Assembly: GCF_001689125.2 (NCBI RefSeq) | Contig: NZ_CP015405.2 | Location: 4,304,501-4,368,500, forward strand | DNA length: 64,000 bases | From: Blautia pseudococcoides | Lineage (GTDB): Bacteria; Bacillota; Clostridia; Lachnospirales; Lachnospiraceae | Direction: 5' to 3' | Shown: positions 36,074 to 43,844 of the stretch, one piece after another | Layout: each line of letters begins with the position of its first letter | Numbering within the stretch: position 1 is the first letter of the stretch | The notes under the pieces: model-generated | Told to the model about the DNA's origin: nothing | Database searches by the model: none | Seen by the model: the letters and a program-made list of their open reading frames with translations, nothing else | Translations under genes and position numbers: made by a program

Positions 36074-37405
36074 TTATTCTTCTTTGGGCAGGATGATATT
36101 CAGCAGTATAGCGATCAGGGTCGCCAGCACAACCGGAGATTTGCCGAAAATCATGGTTACCCAGCTTGGGAAGGTGGCAAGGGCTGCAGCTGCCTGGGAA
36201 ATTCCCATTCCAAGTGCAGCTGCCAGGCCTACAATGGAAGTGTTCCTGTAGTTCATATCCTCAGAGGTGATGAGCTTCATACCTGTCATTGCAATGGAGG
36301 CAAACACAGATACAGTAGCGCCGCCCAGAACGCACTGGGGAATGGTGGTGAGCAGTGCGGAAAACTTGGGAATCAGTCCCGCCACACCCAGGATAATGGC
36401 TGCCAGCCCCAGAACACAACGGTTCACCACCTTCGTGGTTGCCACAATACCTACATTCTGGCTGTAGGTAGCTGTGGGAAGTCCGCCGAACACGGCACTG
36501 ATAATATTCATAATCCCGTATCCCACAATGCCGCCCTGCAGCTCTTTGTCACTGGGTTGTCTGCCAAGCCCGCCCACAGTCGTTGCCGTGAAGTCACCGA
36601 TGGCCTGGACGGAGTTGATGGCAAAGAGAAGGCCGATGGCTACACAGGATGACACCTCAAAATTAATGCCGAAATGCATAACCTGCGGGAGCTGGAACAC
36701 GCTGGCGGATGCCACGCTGCTGAAACTGACCATGCCGAAAAAGGCGGAGACCACGTATCCGGCAACCATACCGATCAGGATAGAAGCCAGCTTCACAATG
36801 CCTTTTCCAAAGTGGTTCAGTACAGTTACGACCACAAGAGTAAATATGGCTACTGCCCAGTTCTGCCAGGAACCGTAGGTCTCGCTGCTGGTACCGCCTG
36901 CCATATAGTTGATGGCAGTGGGATACAGGGACAGGCCGATGGTAAACACAACAGTCCCGGTGATCAGAGGTGGAAAGAACACCCTGATCTTCCGGACAAG
37001 CAGTCCCACAACAATAGCTACACAGCCGCCCGCGATCTGAGATCCAAGTATGGTCGCAACACCATACCCCTCGGCAATGGCCTGCATACTGGGCACATAG
37101 GCAAAGCTGACGCCCATGATGACCGGCAGGGAGGAACCGATGTGGAATCCGCTTTTGGTGCCCAGAGGAAAAAGCTGGAGCAGTGTGGAAATTGCGGACA
37201 CAAAAAGAGCTGCCTGGATAAGGATGACCTTGTCTCCCTGAGACATACCTCCTCCGCTAACAGCACCTGAAACAATAATGGCCGGTGTAACACAGCCAAC
37301 GATCATGGCGACTACATGCTGCAGTGCCAGCGGCAGTACCTGCCGGAACGCGGGAATGCCTTCCAGTTCAAAGATACTTCCTTTACCGATTTCCATTCCT
37401 TTCAT
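36074..37405 (-). CDS. NCS2-family purine (uracil/xanthine/urate) permease
   Basis: This 443-residue, about 14-helix membrane transporter belongs to the nucleobase-cation-symport-2 family. Hallmarks are PLALQHVVAMIVGCVTPAII near the N-terminus, and QNVGIVATTKVVNR, the NCS2 signature N-V-G, near residue 315. The substrate-site segment reads FAINSVQAIGDFTATT, with ExQ-type residues altered as in xanthine/urate carriers. Substrate cannot be fixed by eye; xanthine or uric acid is more likely than uracil. The ATG lies 8 bases after GGGGGT on the minus strand. A promoter 150 bases upstream and a structured leader suggest regulated expression. Confidence 0.9.
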   Translation of the reverse strand: MKGMEIGKGSIFELEGIPAFRQVLPLALQHVVAMIVGCVTPAIIVSGAVSGGGMSQGDKVILIQAALFVSAISTLLQLFPLGTKSGFHIGSSLPVIMGVSFAYVPSMQAIAEGYGVATILGSQIAGGCVAIVVGLLVRKIRVFFPPLITGTVVFTIGLSLYPTAINYMAGGTSSETYGSWQNWAVAIFTLVVVTVLNHFGKGIVKLASILIGMVAGYVVSAFFGMVSFSSVASASVFQLPQVMHFGINFEVSSCVAIGLLFAINSVQAIGDFTATTVGGLGRQPSDKELQGGIVGYGIMNIISAVFGGLPTATYSQNVGIVATTKVVNRCVLGLAAIILGVAGLIPKFSALLTTIPQCVLGGATVSVFASIAMTGMKLITSEDMNYRNTSIVGLAAALGMGISQAAAALATFPSWVTMIFGKSPVVLATLIAILLNIILPKEE

Positions 37406-37551
37406 TATGTAATTACCCCCATTTGATTTTCCGAAACATCATGGCCCGGAGTGTTTGAAATTTCCTTCCTGTTATCTGTCCGCCCCACTCTTGTGGTCAA
37501 ATTGCTGTCCCTGGAAACATTTTATGAAACACGATATGTTAGATTACTATA
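37406..37551 (-). promoter_or_regulatory. Leader of the purine permease, possible cis-regulator
   Basis: The leader is about 140 bases long. It contains a compact hairpin CCAC-AAGA-GTGG and flanking TTTCC/GGAA helices. The purine riboswitch core was looked for and not found. No terminator with a T-run is present, so any control would be translational. The call is a candidate only. Confidence 0.3.
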
Positions 37552-37580
37552 ATATTAGCAAATGGGCGGACTATAGTCAA
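37552..37580 (-). promoter_or_regulatory. Promoter of the purine permease
   Basis: Read on the minus strand: TTGACT (37580-37575), 17-base spacer, TAATAT (37557-37552). Confidence 0.65.
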
Positions 37581-37597
37581 TGGAAAAATACAAAATA

Positions 37598-37614
37598 TTT
37601 TAGATAATCTAAAA
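37598..37614. promoter_or_regulatory. Palindromic operator candidate between divergent genes
   Basis: TTTTAGATAATCTAAAA is a perfect 17-base palindrome. It lies 18 bases upstream of the -35 of the permease promoter and just before a TATAAT (37622-37627) that may serve the plus-strand exonuclease gene. The gap 37406-37769 holds only these control elements. Confidence 0.5.
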
Positions 37615-37769
37615 ATTTTTGTATAATATGATTGAGAATGCCATGTTGCACCTTACAGAGAATAATGGTAAAATCAAAAAAGATGCTTTCCGGTTACCGG
37701 ACACTGAGTGGACGGTAACGCTTTCCAAGAGACAGGAACAAATATAAAAGAGAGCTGCAGGACTTAATT

Positions 37770-38726
37770 ATGAACTATATTGTATTTGATTTGGAATGGA
37801 ATCAGTGCCCCTACGGAAAGGACAGGGAGAATAAACGGCTGCCCTTTGAGATTATCGAGATAGGAGCGGTGAAGCTGGATGAGAACAGAAATATGACGGA
37901 CCAGTTTCATGAGATTGTCAAGCCTTCTGTGTACCACAGGCTGCACTACCGCACAAAAGAAATACTACATATTGATAAACAGACACTGGAAAACGGGGTA
38001 CCATTCTCAAAGGCGGTCCGCAGGTTCCTGAACTGGTGTGGAGAAGATGTGATGTTCTGTACCTGGGGCCCCTCCGATCTGGTGGAGCTGCAGCGTAATA
38101 TGAAATACTACAGGCTGACTTACCTTTTGGAAGGTCCTCTCCGCTATTATGATGTGCAGAAGCTGTTCGGCATTGCATGTGAGGGTGACAAGACCAGCCG
38201 TTCCCTGGAATACGCCATTGACTATATGGAGCTTAGCAAAGGAGAAAACTTCCACAGGGCCCTGAACGATGCTGTCTACACCGCCGGGATATTCGCACGT
38301 CTGCCCATGGACACAGTGAGAAAGTTCTTTTCTATTGACTGCTATCAGAATCCCAAGTCAAAAAGCGAGGAGATCCACACGGTATTTGATGACTATTCTA
38401 AATACATCTCCAGGGAATTTCCTACAAAAGAGGAGACCATGAAAGACCGTGAAGTGGTGAGTACACGTTGCTTTTTCTGCGGAAAAACCGCCAAGAAGAA
38501 GATTCGCTGGTTTTCCCTTAATCCCAAGACCCACATGTGCCTGGCCTTCTGCCCTGAACACGGTTACTTCCGCGGCAAGGCAAGACTAAAAAGGACAGAT
38601 GAGGGGAACTATTATGTGGTCAAGACCGTAAAGAAGATCAGCGAGGAAGAGGCAGAGGAAGTAAGACAGAAACGGGATGTGCTGAGAAAAAAGAGACGCG
38701 CAAAGAGACATCAGGATTATTATTAG
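37770..38726 (+). CDS. DEDDh-type 3'-5' exonuclease (KapD/DnaQ-like)
   Basis: The 318-residue nuclease starts MNYIVFDLEWNQ, the Exo I motif with DxE. Exo II-like (FCTWGPSDLVELQ) and Exo III (HRALNDAVYTAGIF, with H-x4-D) segments complete the DEDDh active site within residues 1-180. The C-terminal part has a cysteine/histidine cluster (CFFCGK...CPEHGYFRG), suggesting a zinc ribbon, and ends in a strongly basic tail (RKKRRAKRH) fit for nucleic acid binding. The family includes sporulation inhibitor KapD and RNA-processing exonucleases; exact substrate unknown. A bidirectional terminator separates it from the convergent dacF-like gene. Confidence 0.85.
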   Translation: MNYIVFDLEWNQCPYGKDRENKRLPFEIIEIGAVKLDENRNMTDQFHEIVKPSVYHRLHYRTKEILHIDKQTLENGVPFSKAVRRFLNWCGEDVMFCTWGPSDLVELQRNMKYYRLTYLLEGPLRYYDVQKLFGIACEGDKTSRSLEYAIDYMELSKGENFHRALNDAVYTAGIFARLPMDTVRKFFSIDCYQNPKSKSEEIHTVFDDYSKYISREFPTKEETMKDREVVSTRCFFCGKTAKKKIRWFSLNPKTHMCLAFCPEHGYFRGKARLKRTDEGNYYVVKTVKKISEEEAEEVRQKRDVLRKKRRAKRHQDYY

Positions 38727-38731
38727 AAGGA

Positions 38732-38782
38732 AAAACCCCATCGGAAAGCTGCCGGGAATCGGCGGCCTTCCGATGGGGTTTT
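38732..38782. terminator. Bidirectional terminator
   Basis: A perfect 15-bp stem, AAAACCCCATCGGAA (38732-38746) with TTCCGATGGGGTTTT (38768-38782), serves the convergent genes on both sides. Confidence 0.85.
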
Positions 38783-38854
38783 GCTATTGGTCATTGTCCG
38801 GCATCTCCGGGCCTTTGCCCAGTAGAATGTGGGTGCCTGTCTTCACATCACTCA

Positions 38855-40351
38855 TCATTTTTTATTCTTTTTGCTTCTCTTTCTCCGGTGTCTCTTGATT
38901 TTTATGATTAGAAGCACAATATAGAAGATCACCGCAGTTACCAGGAAAATAAGCGCCGGATATTTCCATTTGGGCATGTTCTGGAAATTATATTTGAGTT
39001 CCTGAAAAAAATCGCCCAGGGAAGAGGATGAGGTCTTAGGCGTTCGGCCGGCAGAGGCGCTGCTTTGAGCTGCCGCCCTGGCTGTATTGGCAGGGGAACT
39101 TTTGGCTGTTTCCAGAAATTCCGACAGTGTAAGGGTTGGACAGACTTCCGCATGGCTGACAGCCAGGAGCTGTTCCCCCAGATAGTACTCTGTGGTCTGG
39201 TTCTTCTTATCTAAGCTGGTCTTCCTGGTCAGATCCTCAACAGGCAGGTCTGCGGGCAGGTCTACCGTCACGGTATCTGTAAAGCGCGTCATCATTTTGG
39301 ATTTTGTCAGGTTATATAGATAGCGTTCAATGGGCAGAGGCTTCAGGCACTGGACTTCCCCCTTCTGGGCAAGAACCGCCTTGTGAAAATTGGAGAAGCC
39401 ATAGTCGAGCAGTGCTGCAGTGTCCGGGTATTGATAGACGGCATTGTCGGCCAGAACAACGGAGATAAGGTACATGCCGTTTCTCTGGGCATAGGTCACC
39501 AGGGTATTTCCCGCATCACTGGTATATCCGGTCTTCCCTCCCAGGCAGCCGTCATAATGCAGATCCCCTGTTACCAGCATTTTGTGATGGTTGTTCAGCC
39601 AGCGTTCTTCATCTGTGATGTTTGTCTTGGGTTCAATGTAGTATTCTTCGCCAATGATACTGCGGAAGGTTTCATTCTTGAACGCTTCCCTGGCAATGTT
39701 GGCGAGGTCCCTGGCTGTGGTGTAATGTTCCGGGTCGTGGAGGCCGTTGGCGTTGACAAAATGGGTATTTTTGCAGCCCAGCTCCTCAGCCCTGGCATTC
39801 ATCATATTTACAAAGTCAGGGATACTGCCGCCCACGAATTCTGCCACACCGGAGGAGACTTCATTGGCAGAAGCCAGAAGGATGGCGTACAGACTTTGTT
39901 CCATTGTAAGTATTTCACCCGGTTTGACGCCGATATGTGTGCTGCCGGGTTCAATGCCGTTTACAGCTTCGGCTGAGAAGGTGACCTGATCTGTAAGGGC
40001 GCTGTTTTCGATTGCCACCAGGGCGGTCATGATTTTTGTGGTACTGGCCGGATAGCGTTTTTCATCAATACCTTTGGCATAGAGTATCTCACCTGTCTCT
40101 GCATCCATGAGGATGGCAGTTTCCGCCGCTACCTGAGGGCCTGTGGGCCAACCGGGAGTGGCATCGGACTGGACTTCCCAGTTGTAGCTGTCAGGCGGGG
40201 CGTTTGGGTCCTTTGGCGTTTCAGCCGCATTTGGGCCGGCAGGAGCCTGCGCTGTGTTCTGCTGTGCTCCGTATATGGTGGTCCGGCCGCTGCCAAGGAG
40301 CAGGCAGGAGGACAGGACCAGGGCGTTTATCCATAATCTGGGTCTTTTCAC
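38855..40351 (-). CDS. dacF: D-alanyl-D-alanine carboxypeptidase (class A low-mass PBP)
   Basis: The 498-residue peptidase S11 protein trims the terminal D-Ala of peptidoglycan stem peptides. A signal peptide (1-28) precedes a Pro/Ala-rich linker. Active-site motifs are STTK (103-106), SAN (about 160) and KTG (about 274). A PBP5-type beta domain follows, then a linker and, unusually for the amphipathic-anchor class, a true C-terminal transmembrane helix (PALIFLVTAVIFYIVLLII) with a basic tail (KRHRRKRSKKNKK). Family naming dacF versus dacA is by overall pattern only. Expressed alone on the minus strand. Confidence 0.92.
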   Translation of the reverse strand: MKRPRLWINALVLSSCLLLGSGRTTIYGAQQNTAQAPAGPNAAETPKDPNAPPDSYNWEVQSDATPGWPTGPQVAAETAILMDAETGEILYAKGIDEKRYPASTTKIMTALVAIENSALTDQVTFSAEAVNGIEPGSTHIGVKPGEILTMEQSLYAILLASANEVSSGVAEFVGGSIPDFVNMMNARAEELGCKNTHFVNANGLHDPEHYTTARDLANIAREAFKNETFRSIIGEEYYIEPKTNITDEERWLNNHHKMLVTGDLHYDGCLGGKTGYTSDAGNTLVTYAQRNGMYLISVVLADNAVYQYPDTAALLDYGFSNFHKAVLAQKGEVQCLKPLPIERYLYNLTKSKMMTRFTDTVTVDLPADLPVEDLTRKTSLDKKNQTTEYYLGEQLLAVSHAEVCPTLTLSEFLETAKSSPANTARAAAQSSASAGRTPKTSSSSLGDFFQELKYNFQNMPKWKYPALIFLVTAVIFYIVLLIIKIKRHRRKRSKKNKK

Positions 40352-40434
40352 AATAAAATCCTCATTTCTTAAAGGCTTTAATCATTATAAGAGATTTTTT
40401 CCCCGGTTACAAGCCCTTTTCCCAAACAAAGCTA

Positions 40435-40463
40435 TTGACAAAATAGTGTATTAGTGTTATGGT
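40435..40463 (+). promoter_or_regulatory. Promoter of the GntR-ABC operon
   Basis: TTGACA (40435-40440), a 17-base spacer and TATGGT (40458-40463). Confidence 0.7.
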
Positions 40464-40472
40464 TAATTACAC
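40446..40472 (+). promoter_or_regulatory. Probable autoregulatory operator of the YtrA-type regulator
   Basis: GTGTA...TACAC arms (40446-40450 and 40468-40472) form an imperfect inverted repeat that covers the -10 box. Operators of this shape, over the promoter of their own operon, are usual for YtrA-subfamily GntR repressors. Confidence 0.55.
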
Positions 40473-40532
40473 AAGTAATGAACCATATGACCAATGCACG
40501 ATACATATTCTTGAAAGAGAGGAGTGGGATAC

Positions 40533-40910
40533 TTGCAGGAATTACTGAGTCAGGAAAAGTCCATATATTTACAGATCAAGGAGATGATAGAAAATGACAT
40601 TATCCGTGACATCCTGCTGGAAGAGGAGCGGGTGCCCAGTACCAACGAGCTGGCAAAGCTCTACGCCATTAACCCGGCAACGGCGGCTAAGGGTGTGAAT
40701 CTTCTGGTGGATGAAGGTACTTTGTACAAGAAAAGGGGGATTGGAATGTTTGTTGCAGCGGGAGCAAAGCAGAGTATTGTAAAGAAAAGAAAAAACAGGT
40801 TTTTTGATGACTATATCAGGAGCCTTCTGACAGAAGCAGCAAGCCTGGGAATTACCAAGGAGGAGCTGATAGATATGATAGCAGCTGGAAAAGGGGAGGA
40901 AGTAAAATGA
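40533..40910 (+). CDS. GntR-family transcriptional repressor, YtrA subfamily
   Basis: The 125-residue protein has a winged helix-turn-helix (about 7-75) containing SIYLQIKEMIENDII and RVPSTNELAKLYAINPATAAKGVNLL, the GntR signature. A short 45-residue helical C-terminal dimerisation part follows, the hallmark of YtrA-type regulators linked to ABC transporters. TTG 40533 was chosen because it is 8 bases from AGAGAGGAG; the frame opens at GTG 40524, which overlaps the ribosome site. The stop overlaps the ATPase start (ATGA). Confidence 0.9.
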   Translation: MQELLSQEKSIYLQIKEMIENDIIRDILLEEERVPSTNELAKLYAINPATAAKGVNLLVDEGTLYKKRGIGMFVAAGAKQSIVKKRKNRFFDDYIRSLLTEAASLGITKEELIDMIAAGKGEEVK

Positions 40911-41788
40911 GTGAGATGGTTTTAAAATGTGAGAATCTGGTAAAACGGTATAAAGATAAAAAGGCATTGGATAACGTAAGCCTTACCCTGGAGAAAGGGA
41001 AGATATATGGACTGATCGGAAGAAACGGCGCGGGCAAGACAACACTTTTATCTATTCTGACGGCTCAGAATCCGGCCACACACGGAACGGTCACATTGGC
41101 CGGACAGCCGGTCTGGGAGAATGAGTCCTCCCTTTCTCATCTTTGCTTTTCAAGGGAGATAAATGCAAATGTGAATGCCGGCGGGATCGGCGGGCTGAAG
41201 ATAAAAGATTATCTCAAAATGGCAGAGACATATATGCCTCATTGGGATAAGGAGATGGCGGAACATCTGCTGGACATTTTCCATTTGGACAGGAAAAAAA
41301 GAATTTCCAAGCTCTCAAAGGGCATGACCTCTATGATCACCATAATTGTGGCGCTTGCCAGCAAGGCGGAATTTACTCTGCTGGATGAACCCGTGGCAGG
41401 ACTTGATGTGGTGGCGAGAGAGCAGTTTTACAGAATCCTGCTGGAGGAGTATACAGAGACAGGGCGTACCTTTGTCATATCCACCCACATTATCGAGGAG
41501 GCAGCAGACTTGTTTGAGGAGGTTATTATCCTGCACAACGGCAGGATGCTTCTGAAGGAAAACACCCAGGAACTTCTGGAAAGCTGTGTGCATGTCAGCG
41601 GGAAAGGGGAGGATGTGGATGGGGCAACAGCAGGGCTTGTCAAATACAGGGAGGAGAGCATCGGAAGGAGTAAAAGTGTGACTGTAAAGCTGGAGCCGGG
41701 ACAGAGGCTGGAGAGCACGGAGAATGTTACGGTACAGCCTATGAATCTCCAGAAAATATTTGTGGCAATGTGCGGCGGGGAGGTGTAG
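40907..41788 (+). CDS. ABC transporter ATP-binding protein
   Basis: The 293-residue ATPase has Walker A GRNGAGKTTLL (about 38-48), a Q-loop replaced by LCFSREINANVNAGG, signature LSKGMTSM in place of the standard LSGGQ, and Walker B FTLLDEPVAGLD. An unusual signature motif of this sort is common in YtrB-like transporters of the bacitracin/acetoin group. It overlaps the GntR gene by 4 bases and precedes two membrane genes. Substrate unknown; export of a cell-envelope-active compound or peptide is a frequent role for this operon type. Confidence 0.9.
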   Translation: MSEMVLKCENLVKRYKDKKALDNVSLTLEKGKIYGLIGRNGAGKTTLLSILTAQNPATHGTVTLAGQPVWENESSLSHLCFSREINANVNAGGIGGLKIKDYLKMAETYMPHWDKEMAEHLLDIFHLDRKKRISKLSKGMTSMITIIVALASKAEFTLLDEPVAGLDVVAREQFYRILLEEYTETGRTFVISTHIIEEAADLFEEVIILHNGRMLLKENTQELLESCVHVSGKGEDVDGATAGLVKYREESIGRSKSVTVKLEPGQRLESTENVTVQPMNLQKIFVAMCGGEV

Positions 41789-41790
41789 CA

Positions 41791-42450
41791 ATGAAAAAAT
41801 GGAGAATGTTCATTGAATCAGCGTTACAGGTTATAGGAATGTCCATTGTGGTAGTGCTGGGGATCACACTGCTGACCGGAGGGCAGATCCACATGGGGCT
41901 TTCTGATTCATCGGGTGGCCAGGTGGTTTCTGATCTGCCTGCCAAAATGATCTTTGTCAGTATCTTTATCGGGTCAGTAACTTCCTCCAGTGTCTATTCA
42001 AGCTATATACCTGCCGCCATGTGCCTGAACTGCAGGCGTATAGATGTATTGATAGGAATGCAGACCATGAAGTTTATAATTGCCGTGCTTATGGCTGTCA
42101 TCACTATACTGCTGTTCCAGATTGGCGGCTGGCAGTTTATGAATGGGGATGTGAGACTGGAACTGGTGGCGATCGCATTCTGTGCTATGATACTCGTTGT
42201 GTCTCTGGGGGAGGTTGTGGGACTTATTTATCTGCGGTTTCACAAGATAGGCATGATGATCATGGTAATGTTTTTCGCGGCAGGCGGTGGGGCTCTTGGG
42301 GTATTTGTAGCCATGGATCTCAAGAAAAGCATTTCTTTTAATTTTGAGTTTGCCAACATTCTTTTATACGCAGCCATAGCCGCGGCAGTGGTATGGGTAT
42401 TGGATATTTTCATTTCAAGGCGCCTGCTTGCAGGTCTTGAGGTCCGGTAG
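41791..42450 (+). CDS. ABC transporter membrane protein
   Basis: The 219-residue protein has six predicted transmembrane helices, beginning after KKWRMFIESALQ. It has no recognisable catalytic motif and is probably one half of the membrane channel for the adjacent ATPase. Start ATG 41791 follows GGAGGTG by 6 bases; the frame is open to 41770 inside the previous gene. The final helix is followed by a short basic end. Confidence 0.75.
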   Translation: MKKWRMFIESALQVIGMSIVVVLGITLLTGGQIHMGLSDSSGGQVVSDLPAKMIFVSIFIGSVTSSSVYSSYIPAAMCLNCRRIDVLIGMQTMKFIIAVLMAVITILLFQIGGWQFMNGDVRLELVAIAFCAMILVVSLGEVVGLIYLRFHKIGMMIMVMFFAAGGGALGVFVAMDLKKSISFNFEFANILLYAAIAAAVVWVLDIFISRRLLAGLEVR

Positions 42451-42462
42451 AGGAGGAGAATT

Positions 42463-43173
42463 ATGTGGAAATCAATAAAAGGCCAGGTAAAACTGGAGCT
42501 TTGTGACATAAGTGTTTATCTTGCCACGGAGATTGGATTGTGTGTACTGGGTATGGCGATTATGATCTGTATACAGATTTTTGGTCATGAGAAAAGTTAT
42601 TTTCTGATAGGCAGCATGATAGCCACGTTAGGAGTGCTGTTCATGGTGTTGTTTGGAAATATATTCGGCATGTGTATGGGATTTGATGTGGCAGTCAGTA
42701 TGGGAAAGACAAGACGGTATTATGTGCCGTCAGCGGTGATCACTTACTTTATGATGACTTTGCTGCTGGTGGCTGGGCTGTTTGTGCTCATTAGGGTGGA
42801 GACAGGGGTGTACGCCATTCTGTTCCCGGAAAAAATAAAGGAGAGCATCCCCGTGCTGACAAAATTCACACTGCCCTGGGTCGTGGGCCTGTCTGCAGTG
42901 TTGACCGGATGTGGAGTACTGGGGGCTGCGGTAGTCAGACAGTTCAGAAGAGGAAAGATCATTATCCTGGCAGCCTGGCTTCTCGGCTGCTGGACCATAC
43001 CGGGTGCCACAGACAGCAGGGACAGAAATATCCTGGACCGCATAGGGAATGCATGGGGACAATGGTTCGCGGGTTTCCAGCTTCCGGTACAGATCAGTAT
43101 GCTGGTGGGGGCAGGGGTTATTTTCACTGTGACCGCTTATCTGTTGTTTCGGAAACAGGCAGTGCAGTGGTAG
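42463..43173 (+). CDS. ABC transporter membrane protein
   Basis: The 236-residue protein with six hydrophobic segments is related in shape, though not obviously in sequence, to the previous gene. It begins MWKSIKGQVKLELCD, and a conserved-looking GMCMGFDVAVSMGKTRRYY stretch lies between helices 2 and 3, resembling the cytoplasmic loop of YtrC/D-type permeases that contacts the ATPase. ATG 42463 follows AGGAGGAG. It is the last gene of the operon and could form a heterodimeric channel with the preceding one. Confidence 0.75.
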   Translation: MWKSIKGQVKLELCDISVYLATEIGLCVLGMAIMICIQIFGHEKSYFLIGSMIATLGVLFMVLFGNIFGMCMGFDVAVSMGKTRRYYVPSAVITYFMMTLLLVAGLFVLIRVETGVYAILFPEKIKESIPVLTKFTLPWVVGLSAVLTGCGVLGAAVVRQFRRGKIIILAAWLLGCWTIPGATDSRDRNILDRIGNAWGQWFAGFQLPVQISMLVGAGVIFTVTAYLLFRKQAVQW

Positions 43174-43183
43174 GATTGTTACT

Positions 43184-43411
43184 ATGCCTAAGAATACATT
43201 CAATAGCTGTGGAGCAGAATATCTATATCTTCCAAAATCGCTGAAAACTACAGATGAGAATAATGGTTTCTATACATATTTACACGATGTTAAAAAAATT
43301 TATTATGGCGGCAGCGAAGAGGAATGGGCAACGTTGACCAATAATGCAGAACGAATGGATATTGATGCAACAGAGATTATTTATAATGCTGATCCGGAGG
43401 ATTTGAAATAA
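43184..43411 (+). pseudogene. C-terminal fragment of a BspA-like leucine-rich repeat protein
   Basis: This 75-codon frame reads YLPKSLKTTDENNGFYTYLH, then VKKIYYGGSEEEWATLTNN, then ATEIIYNADPE. The K-x-YYxGSEEEW pattern is the terminal capping repeat of BspA-type LRR surface proteins. No upstream LRRs, signal peptide or good ribosome site exist, and the frame begins 8 bases after the ABC gene. It is most likely a deletion remnant. A tiny expressed protein is not excluded. Confidence 0.6.
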
Positions 43412-43466
43412 TAGCCATTGGCGGAGATGACGGAAAGACAAAATGTTAGAAATTCTCCCATATCCC

Positions 43467-43496
43467 TTGACATTTTCTTCCCTATCTATTTATAAT
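43467..43496 (+). promoter_or_regulatory. Promoter of ileS
   Basis: TTGACA (43467-43472), an 18-base spacer and TATAAT (43491-43496). Confidence 0.8.
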
Positions 43497-43502
43497 GAAA
43501 TT

Positions 43503-43741
43503 TGATAACGACAAAGACGATGATGGAGACAGTGTTCTGCATGAGAAAACCACAGCGAGCCGGGGAAGGTGCAAGCCCGGTATGAGTATCAGCAGAAGAA
43601 TATCACTCCGGAGCCGCTGCCTGAAATATAAGTAAGGGATGCCGGATTTCCCCCGTTAAAAGGAACGCGTATGATAGTATGTGTGAGAGGTGGTTAAACG
43701 ATAGCTGAGGCTTTCGTCCTGTTGCAGGGCGGAGGCCTTTT
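43503..43741 (+). promoter_or_regulatory. T-box leader specific for isoleucine tRNA
   Basis: Stem I features include GATGATGGAGACAG near the 5' end and GAGCCGGGGAAGGTGCAAGC, the AG-bulge and distal-loop region. The specifier loop reads GAATATCAC with the Ile codon ATC at 43602-43604. The antiterminator region carries AGAGGTGGTTAA with TGGT (43690-43693) to pair with the tRNA ACCA end. The terminator is a 14-bp stem with three wobbles (43707-43720 with 43724-43737), followed by TTTT. Uncharged tRNA-Ile would favour readthrough into ileS. Confidence 0.9.
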
Positions 43742-43844
43742 ATTATTGTACCGGGAAGTCCAGGGACATCCCGATCCAACAATAAAGCCCTCCGGGCAGG
43801 GTTCATATAAAAATCCCCCAGGCACAGAGAAAGGAGAATTAAAC

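Noticed and set aside
36674..37270. Long plus-strand open frame opposite the permease
   Set aside because: It is antisense to a clear membrane transporter and has no motif or ribosome site.
37406..37551. Guanine/xanthine riboswitch before the NCS2 permease
   Set aside because: The conserved purine-riboswitch junction and loop-loop sequences are missing; only an unclassified leader was kept.
39383..39976. 197-codon plus-strand open frame opposite the carboxypeptidase
   Set aside because: It mirrors the coding strand's codon bias and lacks any recognisable domain.
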